NCBI RefSeq assembly: GCF_000612725.1
Contig: NZ_HG964450.1
Coordinates: 788,432-852,431 of the forward strand
Length of the DNA: 64,000 nt
From: Mycolicibacterium austroafricanum
GTDB lineage: Bacteria; Actinomycetota; Actinomycetes; Mycobacteriales; Mycobacteriaceae
Direction: 5' to 3'
This document shows positions 51,177-60,202 of this stretch, one piece after another (position 1 is the stretch's first letter; each line of letters opens with the position of its first letter). Below the pieces are notes generated by a model. That model had not been told where the DNA came from, searched no databases, and saw nothing but the letters and a program-made list of their open reading frames with translations. The position numbers and the translations under genes were made by a program.

Positions 51177-51860
51177 CTAGACGCGCGGGGCGGCCCGTCT
51201 GCTGGTTGCTATCTTCGACTCTTTGGCGTCGCTATCGGTCTTGCGGTGGGCGGCGAGAAAGTCATCGACGATGTTCGCGCAGTCATTGTGAGTGATGGTG
51301 CGAATCCCGGTCATTCGGGCGAAGGCGAGTGGTCCGACGAGTTGGCAGAGCGCCAGTTCCCGGTCGAAGTCGTCAAGTTCGGCTTGTGCTTTCGGGCTGG
51401 TGAGTATGGCGTCAAATGGTTGACGGTACTGGTCAACGACTCGGGCCCGCAGCGCCCCCGATGTGTGGCGGTCATCAGCTTCGTTATTGGAGCCGGTGGG
51501 CCCCAATGAGAGCCACGCGAGTGTCGTGACATGCAGCGGTGCGTCGTTGAAGAGTGCGGCTTGGCGGCTGAGCAATTCGATCAGCTGCTCACGGAGGGGT
51601 CCGCTGGTCGGTGCCGGAGTGGTCACTTGTGGGAGTAGGCGTTCGAACGTGGCTGCGAGCAGATGCGACGAACTGTGGAAGTGGCGGTACAGCGTGGTTC
51701 GGGCCACTTTGGATGCTTTGGTGACCGCATCAATGGTGACTGCTTCCACCCCACCGGTGCTCAGAAGCGTTGCAGCAGCATCCAGCAGCCGGGTGCGGGA
51801 CCGGATGCGCCGAGGGTCCACGTCGTCGTCAGGGACTGGCACTGACTGACTGTCGCTCAC
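51177..51860 (-). CDS. TetR-family regulator
   Basis: 227 residues. DNA-binding domain: IRSRTRLLDAAATLLSTGGVE and TIDAVTKASKVARTTLYRHFHSSSHLL (about 18-66, given in pieces). It resembles AcrR-type regulators. Divergent from the thioesterase/KstR-like operon, 100 bases away; the 28-bp operator at 51927 lies in that gap, so it could be bound by this protein or by the KstR-like one. Confidence 0.87.
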   Translation of the reverse strand: MSDSQSVPVPDDDVDPRRIRSRTRLLDAAATLLSTGGVEAVTIDAVTKASKVARTTLYRHFHSSSHLLAATFERLLPQVTTPAPTSGPLREQLIELLSRQAALFNDAPLHVTTLAWLSLGPTGSNNEADDRHTSGALRARVVDQYRQPFDAILTSPKAQAELDDFDRELALCQLVGPLAFARMTGIRTITHNDCANIVDDFLAAHRKTDSDAKESKIATSRRAAPRV

Positions 51861-51926
51861 TCATTCACCTCGGCGGTCGATCTTTCACGCGATGCTGTCA
51901 CAGCAGTCTAGCAGTGTGGTACTAAC

Positions 51927-51954
51927 GGTAGCGCAGCGAAACCGATCGTATTGG
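51927..51954. promoter_or_regulatory. 28-bp operator, copy 1
   Basis: It matches the palindrome before mmpL (60203-60230) at 22 of 28 positions, including GGTAGCG at the left and GTAT near the right. It ends at the ribosome site of the thioesterase gene, so binding there would block the thioesterase/KstR-like operon. Confidence 0.65.
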
Positions 51955-51960
51955 AGGGTG

Positions 51961-52476
51961 ATGGTGCCCAAAAGCGTGTTGCCGCCTGAGCGGCTGCCCT
52001 CGCACACCACGACCTGCATGGGTTGCGGCCCGGACAACCCCCACGGACTGCGGTTGGTGGTGCATCGCAGCGGCGACGCGGTGTACTCCGATGTGACGTT
52101 CGACGAGCGCCATATCGGGGCCCCGGGCCTGGCTCATGGCGGAGCCGTGGCCGCCGCGTGTGATGACGTCCTGGGCTTCACGTTGTGGATCGCCGGCACC
52201 CCGGCGGTGACCCGCACCCTGACGGTCGAATATTTGCGGCCGGTGCCGCTGCATCAGACCCACCGGATTACTGCCCACATCGTCTCTCGTGAAGGGCGGG
52301 CGCTGCATGTCACGGCGACAGGCACGGGTGAGGGTGGGATCGCCCGCTTCACCGCCAGTGCAGTGTTCATTGTCGTCAGCCCTGAGCACTTCGCCGCACA
52401 CGGCGATGTCAACGCTTTCGGCGATCTTCTGGAGCAGTTCTCGCGCGGCGGCGGTCTGGACCCGGGGCCGTCATGA
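51961..52476 (+). CDS. hotdog-fold (PaaI-like) thioesterase
   Basis: 171 residues from ATG 51961; GTG 51964 has better spacing from GGAGGG. The N terminus has a CMGCGPDNPHGL motif and the catalytic region is APGLAHGGAVAAACDDVLG. Hydrolyses acyl-CoA thioesters. The C-terminal tail FAAHGDVNAFGDLLEQF recurs in a fragment at 56.7 kb. Four-base overlap with the KstR-like gene. Confidence 0.85.
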   Translation: MVPKSVLPPERLPSHTTTCMGCGPDNPHGLRLVVHRSGDAVYSDVTFDERHIGAPGLAHGGAVAAACDDVLGFTLWIAGTPAVTRTLTVEYLRPVPLHQTHRITAHIVSREGRALHVTATGTGEGGIARFTASAVFIVVSPEHFAAHGDVNAFGDLLEQFSRGGGLDPGPS

Positions 52477-53144
52477 CTTTCCCTCAGGCGCGCAGCCGCG
52501 GGACAACCCTGCCTTCGGAAGCGAACTCGGTCGCTACAGAGAAGCGGGCCGCTAACGCGTCGCGTTCACGCGCCTCCGCACGGCGCCGGGAAACGATTCT
52601 GGATGCAGCTTTGGCCGTGGCCGCGGCGGGTGGTTACGAGGCGGTTCAGATGCGGACGGTTGCCGAGCGGGTCGGCATCGCCGTCGGCACGCTTTACCGC
52701 TATTTCCCGGCGAAAACCCACTTGCTGGTAGCAGCGCTGACGCGCGAGTTCCGTCGACTCGACTCCGCCGGCGACTGGGCGGGTGGTGAGGGCACACCGC
52801 TGGAACGGCTCGAACGGCTCACCGCACATCTGCATGACCGCTGGCAGCGCGACCCATGGCTGACGACGGCCATGACACGGGCCTTCGCCGTCGCAGACAC
52901 CCGCGCCGCCGCGGAACTCGACCGCGCGGCCGATGAGATCCAGATCCTGCTAGCCCGCACGCTCAGGGGCGGCGAACCCACCCCCGCCGATCTGCACGTC
53001 GCTGGGGTCATCTCCGACATCTGGTTGGCCAACCTCGTGGCCTTCAGCGGCGACCGCGCGACAGCCGCCGACACCCGCGACCGCATTGACCGAGCCACCA
53101 GGCGCGTCGTGACCAACGCTGCTCGGCCCACCGCCAACCGATAA
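52473..53144 (+). CDS. KstR-like TetR repressor
   Basis: 223 residues. The DNA-binding domain RRETILDAALAVAAAGGYEAVQMRTVAERVGIAVGTLYRYFPAKTHLLVAAL (key blocks GGYEAVQMR and VGTLYRYFPAKTHLLV) closely follows KstR, the repressor of mycobacterial cholesterol catabolism, and similarity continues in MTRAFAVADTRAAAE and VISDIWLANLVAF. It is therefore a KstR paralogue that may sense a steroid- or terpenoid-CoA. It overlaps the thioesterase stop (ATGA). Confidence 0.85.
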   Translation: MTFPQARSRGTTLPSEANSVATEKRAANASRSRASARRRETILDAALAVAAAGGYEAVQMRTVAERVGIAVGTLYRYFPAKTHLLVAALTREFRRLDSAGDWAGGEGTPLERLERLTAHLHDRWQRDPWLTTAMTRAFAVADTRAAAELDRAADEIQILLARTLRGGEPTPADLHVAGVISDIWLANLVAFSGDRATAADTRDRIDRATRRVVTNAARPTANR

Positions 53145-53170
53145 CGATACTACTGGTATCGCAGCGCTAC
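53145..53170. promoter_or_regulatory. operator, copy 2
   Basis: CGATAC (53145-53150), five bases, GTATCG (53156-53161), with the right arm extended to GTATCGCAGCGCTAC (13 of 15 match to the mmpL site, same spacer length). It begins at the stop codon of the KstR-like gene and precedes the DUF6188-type gene by 53 bases. Confidence 0.65.
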
Positions 53171-53222
53171 TTAGCGTACTCTTTGGGGATACGGCTCAAC
53201 GATGCGTCGAAAAGAGACTGCC

Positions 53223-53687
53223 ATGTACACCCAATGGATCGAAAACCTTGTCGTACAACGCCTCTCGCTGCATGGCGGCCTGGTTCTGGATTTCGATGAC
53301 TACAACGAAATCGTCATCTCCTGCCCCCTGCTATTGACCCTTCCGGCCGTCGGCACCTACCCCATCGAGGCGGTGCGTATTGACCCCCTCAGGATCGCGA
53401 CCCACGAACGTCCACTGCTGAACCTCGCCGGAGCGGTGTGCACCCAAGCCTGGTCCAGCGACGATGGAGGGCTACACCTGAGCTTCTCGGGCGGGCACCG
53501 CATCGATGTCGAACCCGACGTTGAACAGACAGCGTGGGAGCTCTATGGCATGCGCCACGGCTACATGGCCTGTCTGCCTCGGGGGCGGGTTCGCGTGGTC
53601 CGCCATGACCTCCCCGACACCGACGACGCCAACATTCTCAACAGCGCCACGCAATCATCGGCGGTGTCGGCGCGGCAGACGCACTAA
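53223..53687 (+). CDS. DUF6188-like protein
   Basis: 154 residues from ATG 53223; the frame begins at 53202 but AAAGAGA favours 53223. WELYGMRHGYMACLPRGRVRVVRHDLP (blocks WELYGMRHGYMACLP and RGRVRVVRHDLP) is what I recall from DUF6188. No known activity, no signal peptide. Preceded by operator copy 2, so it appears to be in the KstR-like regulon. Confidence 0.7.
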   Translation: MYTQWIENLVVQRLSLHGGLVLDFDDYNEIVISCPLLLTLPAVGTYPIEAVRIDPLRIATHERPLLNLAGAVCTQAWSSDDGGLHLSFSGGHRIDVEPDVEQTAWELYGMRHGYMACLPRGRVRVVRHDLPDTDDANILNSATQSSAVSARQTH

Positions 53688-53735
53688 ATGGGCCGCGGAC
53701 ACGGGGACGGGTCGACGTGGGCGGCAATGCGTGGA

Positions 53736-54785
53736 TCAGGTTGAACCAGGACCGGACTGCCCTGGCGACATCGAGGCGGGCGAGCATTCCCCGATGATGC
53801 TGTCGAGGTTTTGCTGCACCCGTTCCGCAGCGATGCCAACCGATGGTGAATACAGCATGATGTGGTCGAGGACGCCGTCGTAGCGTCTCAGTTGTTCACG
53901 GACCTCGTGTGCCGTCCCCGCGACGCCCATGGTGTCGATCATCTCCTCGGACACCGCGGCGAACATCGCCGGGAAATCGCGCTGGGCGAATGCTTCCCGG
54001 ATGGTTCGGCCTTCGCTGGCGAAGCCGTTCACATCAAGTACCGTCTCGTAGGATTTGACCGAGGAGTAGAACGCAATCTGCTGCGCCAGTTCGCGCCTGG
54101 CGACCTCGGCGTCGTCGTGGATGGCGCACATCACCATGGAAATGATTTCCACGTCATTGGCGTCGCGGCCGGTGTGCGCGGCACCCCTGGCGATAGCGGG
54201 CCGGACGATCTCCTCGACGTAGGTGGTGGTGAACAGGGGATGTCCGGCCAGCCCGTCGGCCACCCGCCCGGCCGCCTCGCACATCCGAGGCCGGACACCG
54301 GCGGTGACGATCGGGATCGGCCGGCTGGAGGGTCCCACGTCGCCGGTCGGCGTGAGATTCATTCTGTAAAAACGACCCTCGTGATGGACCGGGCCTTCAT
54401 GCAGGTTCCATATCCGGCGCAGCAGCATCACGAGTTCTTCCATCCGCAGCGCGGGCGCGGAGGTGTCGGGCACGCCGTGCCAGTCGCTCATCATCCGCTT
54501 GGTGCCGTTGCCGATGCCGAGTACCAGCCGTCCGTTGGAGAGTTCGTCGAGATCACGCGCCTCGGTGGCCAGCACCAGGGGGCTTCGGCCGACGCCGTAG
54601 AGAATGGAGGAACCGATCCGGCAGTTCTGTGTGCTGTTGGCCATCGCGGCCATGGAGATCGAACCCGACCGGGAGTAGAACTCCGAGGCCCATACGGCGT
54701 CGAACCCGGCCGCATCGGCGGCCTGGGCGGTCTGGGCCAGTGACTTCAAATCCGCGCCGAGAACCGACAGGCCGTAGGTGCTCAT
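53736..54785 (-). CDS. LLM-class F420-dependent oxidoreductase
   Basis: 349 residues from ATG 54785, overlapping the TetR stop (ATGA). Luciferase-like barrel: GFDAVWASEFYSRSGS, RIGSSILYGVGRSPLVLATEARDLDELS (key GRSPLVLA), GIGNGTKRMM and VTAGVRPRMCE. These enzymes use coenzyme F420 or FMN to oxidise alcohols or reduce ketones. Follows and overlaps a TetR gene that probably controls it. Confidence 0.85.
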   Translation of the reverse strand: MSTYGLSVLGADLKSLAQTAQAADAAGFDAVWASEFYSRSGSISMAAMANSTQNCRIGSSILYGVGRSPLVLATEARDLDELSNGRLVLGIGNGTKRMMSDWHGVPDTSAPALRMEELVMLLRRIWNLHEGPVHHEGRFYRMNLTPTGDVGPSSRPIPIVTAGVRPRMCEAAGRVADGLAGHPLFTTTYVEEIVRPAIARGAAHTGRDANDVEIISMVMCAIHDDAEVARRELAQQIAFYSSVKSYETVLDVNGFASEGRTIREAFAQRDFPAMFAAVSEEMIDTMGVAGTAHEVREQLRRYDGVLDHIMLYSPSVGIAAERVQQNLDSIIGECSPASMSPGQSGPGST

Positions 54786-55387
54786 GACTGGTCTCCTGTG
54801 CGCGGGCGCAGGCCGTCGAACATGACGGCGCTGAGGGTCCTGGCGACCACCGTCTCGTCGAGGTGGTTCTCGGTGACCAGGTACATGAGTGCATTGATGG
54901 TGACCGCGCCGAACAGCGCAATGGACGTCGATCGTGCGTCGGGCTGGGCGACGAGGGATCCGTCGCGGGCTCCTTCGACGAGCAGAGTTTCGACGGGTTG
55001 TTGGTAGGCGGTATTGATCATCTCGGCGATGGCCGGCATGCGGGCCGCTCGTCCCAGTTCGCCGATGAGTGCACGGCATACCGCTGGCCGCTGCGCCATT
55101 GCTCGCAGTTGTGCGCGGATGACGAGTTCGAGGCGTTCGGCACCGGTGCCGTCGGTGTGCACGATCGCGGTCACGGCCTCGGAGATGTCCTTGAGGAGGT
55201 CTTCGAGCAGGAAGGCAAGGATGTCCTCTTTGCCGGCGAAGTAGTAGTACAGCGTCGCTTTCGGCACACCGGTCACCGCGGCGACGTCTTCGATCTTGGA
55301 GTCGTTGAGCCCCTTCTCGGCAAACAAGTCCGCCGCGGCGGGAAGCCGATCAGAGATCTGACGTGGAATCTTGCGCATTGCCCCCAT
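54782..55387 (-). CDS. TetR-family regulator
   Basis: 201 residues. LPAAADLFAEKGLND and IEDVAAVTGVPKATLYYYFAGKEDIL form the DNA-binding domain (about 13-52). Divergent from the P450 at 55452 with the GTTTAG palindrome in the gap. It precedes the LLM oxidoreductase in one operon, so it likely controls both directions. Confidence 0.87.
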   Translation of the reverse strand: MGAMRKIPRQISDRLPAAADLFAEKGLNDSKIEDVAAVTGVPKATLYYYFAGKEDILAFLLEDLLKDISEAVTAIVHTDGTGAERLELVIRAQLRAMAQRPAVCRALIGELGRAARMPAIAEMINTAYQQPVETLLVEGARDGSLVAQPDARSTSIALFGAVTINALMYLVTENHLDETVVARTLSAVMFDGLRPRTGDQS

Positions 55388-55401
55388 GTCCCGTTCGGCC
55401 G

Positions 55402-55422
55402 GTTTAGGCTGCGAGTCTAAAC
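55402..55422. promoter_or_regulatory. TetR operator between regulator and P450
   Basis: GTTTAG (55402-55407), nine bases, CTAAAC (55417-55422); counting the inner bases, TTTAGGCT pairs with AGTCTAAA at seven of eight. It lies 15 bases upstream of the TetR start and 30 bases before the P450 start. Confidence 0.65.
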
Positions 55423-55451
55423 TGTCGTTACTTTGGTGGTCGGAGGTCTTG

Positions 55452-56648
55452 GTGGTCTCGGTGCAGATTCGTTACGACCCGTTCGACGCCTCGATCCTCA
55501 ACGACCCCTATCCGACGTACCGGCTATTGCGTGACGTGGCTCCGGTGTACCGCGCCGAGGAATCCCATACCTGGGTGTTGAGCCGGCACGCCGACGTCCA
55601 GGCCGCAGCACTGGATCACAGCACATACTCCTCGGTGGACGGCATCTTCCCCACCCCGCCGGGATCAGACTTCATCGGCTCATTCCTGCCGATGATGATC
55701 GTGATGGACCCTCCCCGCCACGACCAGTTGCGTGCCCTGGTCAGCCGGGCGTTCACTCCCCGGCGGGTGGCCGGGCTGCAGGGCACCATCACACAGATGG
55801 CCGCGGAGTTGTTCGAGCGCCTCGACGAGGGCTCCGGATCGGCGGACTTCGTGACCGACTTCGCCGCGATCCTGCCCGCGGCGGTGATCGCCGATCTGCT
55901 GGGCGTTCCCGCCACCGATCGTGATCAGTTCCGATTGTGGTCGAGCCAACTGGTCCAGGTCGACGTCAACCACGGACAAACCACCGATGCACTGGCCGCC
56001 GCCGCCGCGATCTACGCCTACTTCACCGACTTCCTCGCCGACCGCCGCAAGAATCCCCGCGAGGACCTGATGTCGGCGTTGGCGAACGCCACAGTCGACG
56101 GGATCGGACTGACCGACGAGGAAGTCCTCGGCTTCTGCGCGCTGCTGCTCGTCGCGGGCTACGAGACCACCACCAATCTGCTGGGGAACTCCGCGGTCGT
56201 GCTGGCCCAGCATCGGCAGACCCGCCGACGCCTAGCCGCCGATCGAACACTGTTGGGGCCTGCAGTCGAGGAGTTATTGCGCTACGACTCACCGGCACAG
56301 GGACTTTCACGAACCCTGACCCGCGACGTCACCCTGCACGACACGACGATGCGTCAAGGTGAGAAGGTGCTGCTGCTGTTCGGGTCGGCCAACCGCGACG
56401 AGCGTGCCTTCCCCGACCCAGACGTGTTCGACATCGAGCGCACCAGTGAGCACCAAGTCGCCTTCGGTCGCGGCATCCACTTCTGTCTGGGCGCGGCGCT
56501 GGCGCGGATGGAGGCCCGCATCGCCTTAAATGCGTTGCTGGACAAGGTACCTGACTGGGAGGTCGACCTTGAATCGGCGCGGCGGCTGCGGTCCGGACCG
56601 ATCCGCGGCTACACATCGCTGCCCATCACTTGGACCACGCCGGTCTAG
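55452..56648 (+). CDS. cytochrome P450 monooxygenase
   Basis: 398 residues from GTG 55452, which has GGAGG with five-base spacing; the frame is open to 55371. I-helix AGYETT (235-240), ExxR in VEELLRYDSP, haem loop FGRGIHFCLGAALA with Cys345. A soluble bacterial P450 with no redox partner nearby. Context (KstR-like repressor, thioesterases, LLM oxidoreductase) suggests a steroid- or terpenoid-like substrate; this is inference. Confidence 0.92.
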   Translation: MVSVQIRYDPFDASILNDPYPTYRLLRDVAPVYRAEESHTWVLSRHADVQAAALDHSTYSSVDGIFPTPPGSDFIGSFLPMMIVMDPPRHDQLRALVSRAFTPRRVAGLQGTITQMAAELFERLDEGSGSADFVTDFAAILPAAVIADLLGVPATDRDQFRLWSSQLVQVDVNHGQTTDALAAAAAIYAYFTDFLADRRKNPREDLMSALANATVDGIGLTDEEVLGFCALLLVAGYETTTNLLGNSAVVLAQHRQTRRRLAADRTLLGPAVEELLRYDSPAQGLSRTLTRDVTLHDTTMRQGEKVLLLFGSANRDERAFPDPDVFDIERTSEHQVAFGRGIHFCLGAALARMEARIALNALLDKVPDWEVDLESARRLRSGPIRGYTSLPITWTTPV

Positions 56649-56671
56649 CTCGTGCCACACTTCGACGACGC

Positions 56672-56797
56672 GTCGCGTGCTTCACCGCGACGGCCAGGTT
56701 CGTCGCCGTCGATATCGAGCACTCCGCCGCGCACGGCGACGTCGGCGCATTCGGCGACATGCTCAAACGATTCGCGGGCTCGAACGGTGATCGACCC
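56672..56797 (+). pseudogene. C-terminal fragment of a PaaI-like thioesterase
   Basis: The frame reads FTATARFVAVDIEHSAAHGD and VGAFGDMLKRFAG, aligning with the C-terminus of the thioesterase at 51961-52476 (FTASAVFIVVSPEHFAAHGD and VNAFGDLLEQF). The N-terminal hotdog core is gone. It sits between the P450 and a complete thioesterase gene, as the relic of a duplicated or replaced copy. Confidence 0.75.
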
Positions 56798-56820
56798 ATG
56801 ACCGGACAGGAGAAAGGGGC

Positions 56821-57273
56821 ATGGTGGTGGCAGTGACATTCGCGCACTTCGATCAGCAGATCGCCGACCAGCTGCTCAGATCGGCGAACACAGCCGGTGG
56901 ACTGTCGACGTTTCTGAGCTTTCGGCACACCGAACTCACTGCCGGTCGGCTGGTGGCAGAGATGGAAACCCGCGCCGAACTGCTCACACCCTTCGGCAAC
57001 CTGCACGGCGGATGTCTATCGGCGATGGTCGACCACTGTCTCGGAGTCGTGTTCTACCCCGTCATTCCGGCCGGATCATGGGTCGCCACCACCGAATTCA
57101 AGCTGAACCTGCTGCGACCCGTGTCCAGCGGGGTGTGTGTCGCCGTCACCGACATCGTGTCACTGGGCAAGCGCAGCGGAGTGGCGCGCATCGACATCAG
57201 CAACGGCGACAAAGCCGTCTGCGTAGCCCAGGGCACGGTTACGGTCGTGAACGCCGCGGGCAACGCACAATGA
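56821..57273 (+). CDS. hotdog-fold (PaaI-like) thioesterase
   Basis: 150 residues, with AGGAG eight bases before the ATG. Catalytic region LLTPFGNLHGGCLSAMVDHCLG (core GNLHGGCLSAMVD) is typical of acyl-CoA thioesterases, followed by WVATTEFKLNLLRPV. It acts on an aryl- or acyl-CoA. Only distantly like the thioesterase at 51.9 kb, so the fragment upstream is not part of it. Confidence 0.88.
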   Translation: MVVAVTFAHFDQQIADQLLRSANTAGGLSTFLSFRHTELTAGRLVAEMETRAELLTPFGNLHGGCLSAMVDHCLGVVFYPVIPAGSWVATTEFKLNLLRPVSSGVCVAVTDIVSLGKRSGVARIDISNGDKAVCVAQGTVTVVNAAGNAQ

Positions 57274-57331
57274 AGGTGCTTGTAGCCTGTCGCACGCTTC
57301 GGGCGGACTCCGATCTTGCCAGGAAGGTGTC

Positions 57332-58234
57332 ATGACCTCCGCCGTGCAGCATCGGGTCCGAACCCAGGACGGGATCACCCTGGCCGCCGACTGCTACGAC
57401 CACGAGGACGCCCGTCCCGTCGTGCTGCTCCTGCACGGCGGCGGCCAGAACCGGCACGCGTGGAGCGCTTCAGCGCGTCGCCTCCACGCATGCGGATACA
57501 CAGTCGTCGCCTACGACACCCGCGGTCACGGCGACAGCGACTGGGACCCCGCCGGCAGGTACGACCTCGAGCGACTCGCGACCGATCTGCTCGCCGTGCG
57601 TGAGCACTTCAGCGCCGCTACCGCCCCTGCCGTCGTAGGTGCATCCCTTGGGGGCATGACCGTGCTCGGCACGCATCTGTTGACATCCGGGGCGTCGTGG
57701 GCGGCGGTCGTCCTGGTCGACGTCACCCCGCGGCTTGAATTCCAGGGCGCTCGTCGCGTAGTGACGTTCATGGCCGCACATCCCGACGGCTTCGGCACCC
57801 TCACCGACGCCGCCGAGGTGATCGCCGCGTACAACCCCCATCGCTCGCGCCCGGCCAACGTCGACGGCCTACGCAAGGTGCTACGGCAGCGTCACGACGG
57901 CCGCTGGATCTGGCGGTGGGACCCGGCATTCATTCACTCCAACTTCGACTTCCTCCGCGACGAATCGACGACGGGAACGGAGCAATTCGACGCGATCAGC
58001 CACCTGCTGATCGACGGAGCCCGACGGGTCAGCGCCCCAACACTTCTCGTAAGGGGCCTGTTGTCCGACGTGGTCTCCCAAGCCACCGTCGACGAGTTCC
58101 AGCAACTGGTTCCCCACGCCGAGACCGTCGACGTATCCGGCACCGGACACATGATCGCCGGCGACGACAACGACGCCTTCGGCTCCGCCGTCACCGAGTT
58201 CCTCGGCCGAAGCATCCTCCAGCCCCCGCCGTGA
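57332..58234 (+). CDS. alpha/beta hydrolase
   Basis: 300 residues, with AGGAAGG upstream. LLLHGGGQN (oxyanion), Ser105 in VGASLGGMT, DSDWDP, and the His in GTGHMIAGDDND. Serine hydrolase of the peroxidase/lactonase-like group; substrate unknown. Likely in one operon with the thioesterase (58-base gap). Confidence 0.88.
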   Translation: MTSAVQHRVRTQDGITLAADCYDHEDARPVVLLLHGGGQNRHAWSASARRLHACGYTVVAYDTRGHGDSDWDPAGRYDLERLATDLLAVREHFSAATAPAVVGASLGGMTVLGTHLLTSGASWAAVVLVDVTPRLEFQGARRVVTFMAAHPDGFGTLTDAAEVIAAYNPHRSRPANVDGLRKVLRQRHDGRWIWRWDPAFIHSNFDFLRDESTTGTEQFDAISHLLIDGARRVSAPTLLVRGLLSDVVSQATVDEFQQLVPHAETVDVSGTGHMIAGDDNDAFGSAVTEFLGRSILQPPP

Positions 58235-58362
58235 TCGGGCAGCGTCGAGCGGCCAGTAAAAGTGGGCCCCACCAAGGTTATTGAAACGCCGCCTATGACT
58301 AAGAGGAGGCCCTCACAACGCCTTTCGGCACGCCGAATAGACCGCGACAGGCTCTGGTCGAG

Positions 58363-59232
58363 CTAGACGCTGCTACGCGCTTGTTGGCGACCATCGGCGT
58401 CGAAGAGTTCCTTGGTCCAGCATTCGAGGATTTCTGCGCTGTCCCAGTCGTCGGGATGAAATCCGCCGCGGGAGTAGGAACGAAAGCGCTCAATTGCTGC
58501 TGAGCTGAATAGCGGGTTATGCCGGAAGGCTCGAAGGCTGCGCAGCAACCGCACCGGGTTGTAGGCGGCACGGTCACCGGCCAGAGAGCGGGTGGTCTGG
58601 ATAACCAACTCGCTGAACAAGAGGAGGCTGGCGATCCGCATCCCCCAGACCCTGGTGCGTTCGCTTCCACCGACCGTCTCGTAGACATCGAAAGCGACGG
58701 CCTTGTGCTCGCATTCTTCCAGTGCGTGCCAGAGCAGAATAGGCCGCACTTCGGTGTCGCCGATCAATTCTTGAGCTTCGTCGCTGGTGAGAATGATTTC
58801 GGCGAATGTCGCCGTGTAGTGCTCCAGGGCGGCCGTCACAGCCAGGCGCATCCTGGGAGAAAAACGCTTCTCAAGTCGGCCAACCAACTTCTTGATATGC
58901 CGATCGATCCCCTCGGTGGGATAGCCCATCGCTTGGAGCCGATCGTTGAGCAGCCGATGCTGGTGTCGGTGGGTGGCCTCTTGTGCAATGAATCCCTTGA
59001 CCGCCTCCTTGAGGTCAGCGTCGCTGATGTGGTCCCGGTACTCGCGGACTGACCGGATGAAGAAGTCTTCGCCTTCGGGGAACGTGGCCGACAAGGTGGA
59101 CACAAAGTGGCTCATCACCAAGTCGCCATCGACGAAGTGCTGCCGACTGGTCCCAGCAGGCATGTCGAATCGAACACGGCGGGGCTTCGGGACGACCCGC
59201 GTGGTGGGCCGTGTGGACGAATCGTCGCTCAT
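58363..59232 (-). CDS. PF10118-type predicted metal-dependent hydrolase
   Basis: 289 residues. FIAQEATHRHQH, TAALEHYTATF and WHALEECEHKAVAFDVYE supply the Glu/His sets of a ferritin-like di-iron four-helix fold. Mycobacteria have several of these next to TetR genes. The reaction is not established. Divergent from a TetR gene with a palindrome in the gap. Confidence 0.82.
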   Translation of the reverse strand: MSDDSSTRPTTRVVPKPRRVRFDMPAGTSRQHFVDGDLVMSHFVSTLSATFPEGEDFFIRSVREYRDHISDADLKEAVKGFIAQEATHRHQHRLLNDRLQAMGYPTEGIDRHIKKLVGRLEKRFSPRMRLAVTAALEHYTATFAEIILTSDEAQELIGDTEVRPILLWHALEECEHKAVAFDVYETVGGSERTRVWGMRIASLLLFSELVIQTTRSLAGDRAAYNPVRLLRSLRAFRHNPLFSSAAIERFRSYSRGGFHPDDWDSAEILECWTKELFDADGRQQARSSV

Positions 59233-59266
59233 GTTGTTCTCCCGTTCGTCAAAGGCACGCTGGCAA

Positions 59267-59288
59267 TCTGACTCTAAGCCTTGTCAGA
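59267..59288. promoter_or_regulatory. TetR operator before di-iron gene
   Basis: TCTGAC (59267-59272), ten bases, GTCAGA (59283-59288) in the gap between the di-iron gene (start 59232) and the TetR gene. Position suits joint control. Confidence 0.55.
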
Positions 59289-59336
59289 ATTAGATGGCAA
59301 GCTATCCACGTGGTTTCGGCGCGGGTGTATAGCGGG

Positions 59337-59978
59337 ATGTCCGCCGAGGAGCGTCACCGGAACCGGCGCACTCGTCTCATCGAGGCCGCAACCGAGTTGA
59401 TCGGCACGCGCGGTGTTGCCGCCGCCACTGTGACTGCCGTCTGCGCTGAATCAGGCGTCACGTCACGCTACTTCTACCAGCACTTCTCCGGCCGAGACGC
59501 CCTCCTGCGGGCTGTCTACCAGCAGCTCTATGCCACCTTCCAGGAGGTGATAGTCGACGCGATCCCCGATGCCGGCGAGCCACCGGAGGTGCTGGCGTAC
59601 GCGCCGATCCGCAGGCTGGTCAGCATGATCGACAACGACCCTCGGCTGGGTCGGATCCTGTTCGTGGAATCTGCCACCGAACCGCTGCTCCGAGAGCTAC
59701 GCAGCGAACTGATGGCAGGTTTCACCGACCTCGTCTTGCGCGAAGCCAGACTCCACCTCGACATCGCCGACTCCGCCGTGGGGGTGGCCCATTTGGCTTC
59801 GACCTTGGGCGTGGGAGGGCTATTCGAAGTCTTGCGCCGCCGACTCGACGGAGAACTCGAGTTCACCACCGATGAACTCGTTCAGCACTGCGCAGGTTTC
59901 CTGGGCAGCCTCGGCAATTACGTGCTGCTGCAGAACACGGACCAGTCGGCCACAACCGAAGCCCGACCCCACAGGTAG
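59337..59978 (+). CDS. TetR-family regulator
   Basis: 213 residues from ATG 59337; a GTG upstream (59325 or earlier) is possible because VSARVYSG is open and related regulators begin this way. DNA-binding region: RRTRLIEAATELIGTRGV and TVTAVCAESGVTSRYFYQHFSGRDALL. Probably represses the divergent di-iron gene; it also precedes mmpL by 273 bases. Confidence 0.85.
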   Translation: MSAEERHRNRRTRLIEAATELIGTRGVAAATVTAVCAESGVTSRYFYQHFSGRDALLRAVYQQLYATFQEVIVDAIPDAGEPPEVLAYAPIRRLVSMIDNDPRLGRILFVESATEPLLRELRSELMAGFTDLVLREARLHLDIADSAVGVAHLASTLGVGGLFEVLRRRLDGELEFTTDELVQHCAGFLGSLGNYVLLQNTDQSATTEARPHR

Positions 59979-60202
59979 CGGCCCGCGGCCCCGCTACGCG
60001 ATGTGGCCGTCCGTGCATTCGATGTCAACGTCGGGGACCAGCAACAGCAAGACCCTGAACGACATCCAAGGCCAGTGTCGTCGACTGAACAGCGTCGGCC
60101 TTGGCTTCCAAAAGCCAACTGAGTGTTCGACCATTCCGCTGCCTACTGTGACCGCGGCCGCGGGCCTACTCGATAGCGGCCGCCACCACGTGCACTACAT
60201 GC

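Noticed and set aside
58235..58362. GTGGGCCCCAC palindrome as a terminator
   Set aside because: Only a five-base stem with almost no loop and no T-run; insufficient.
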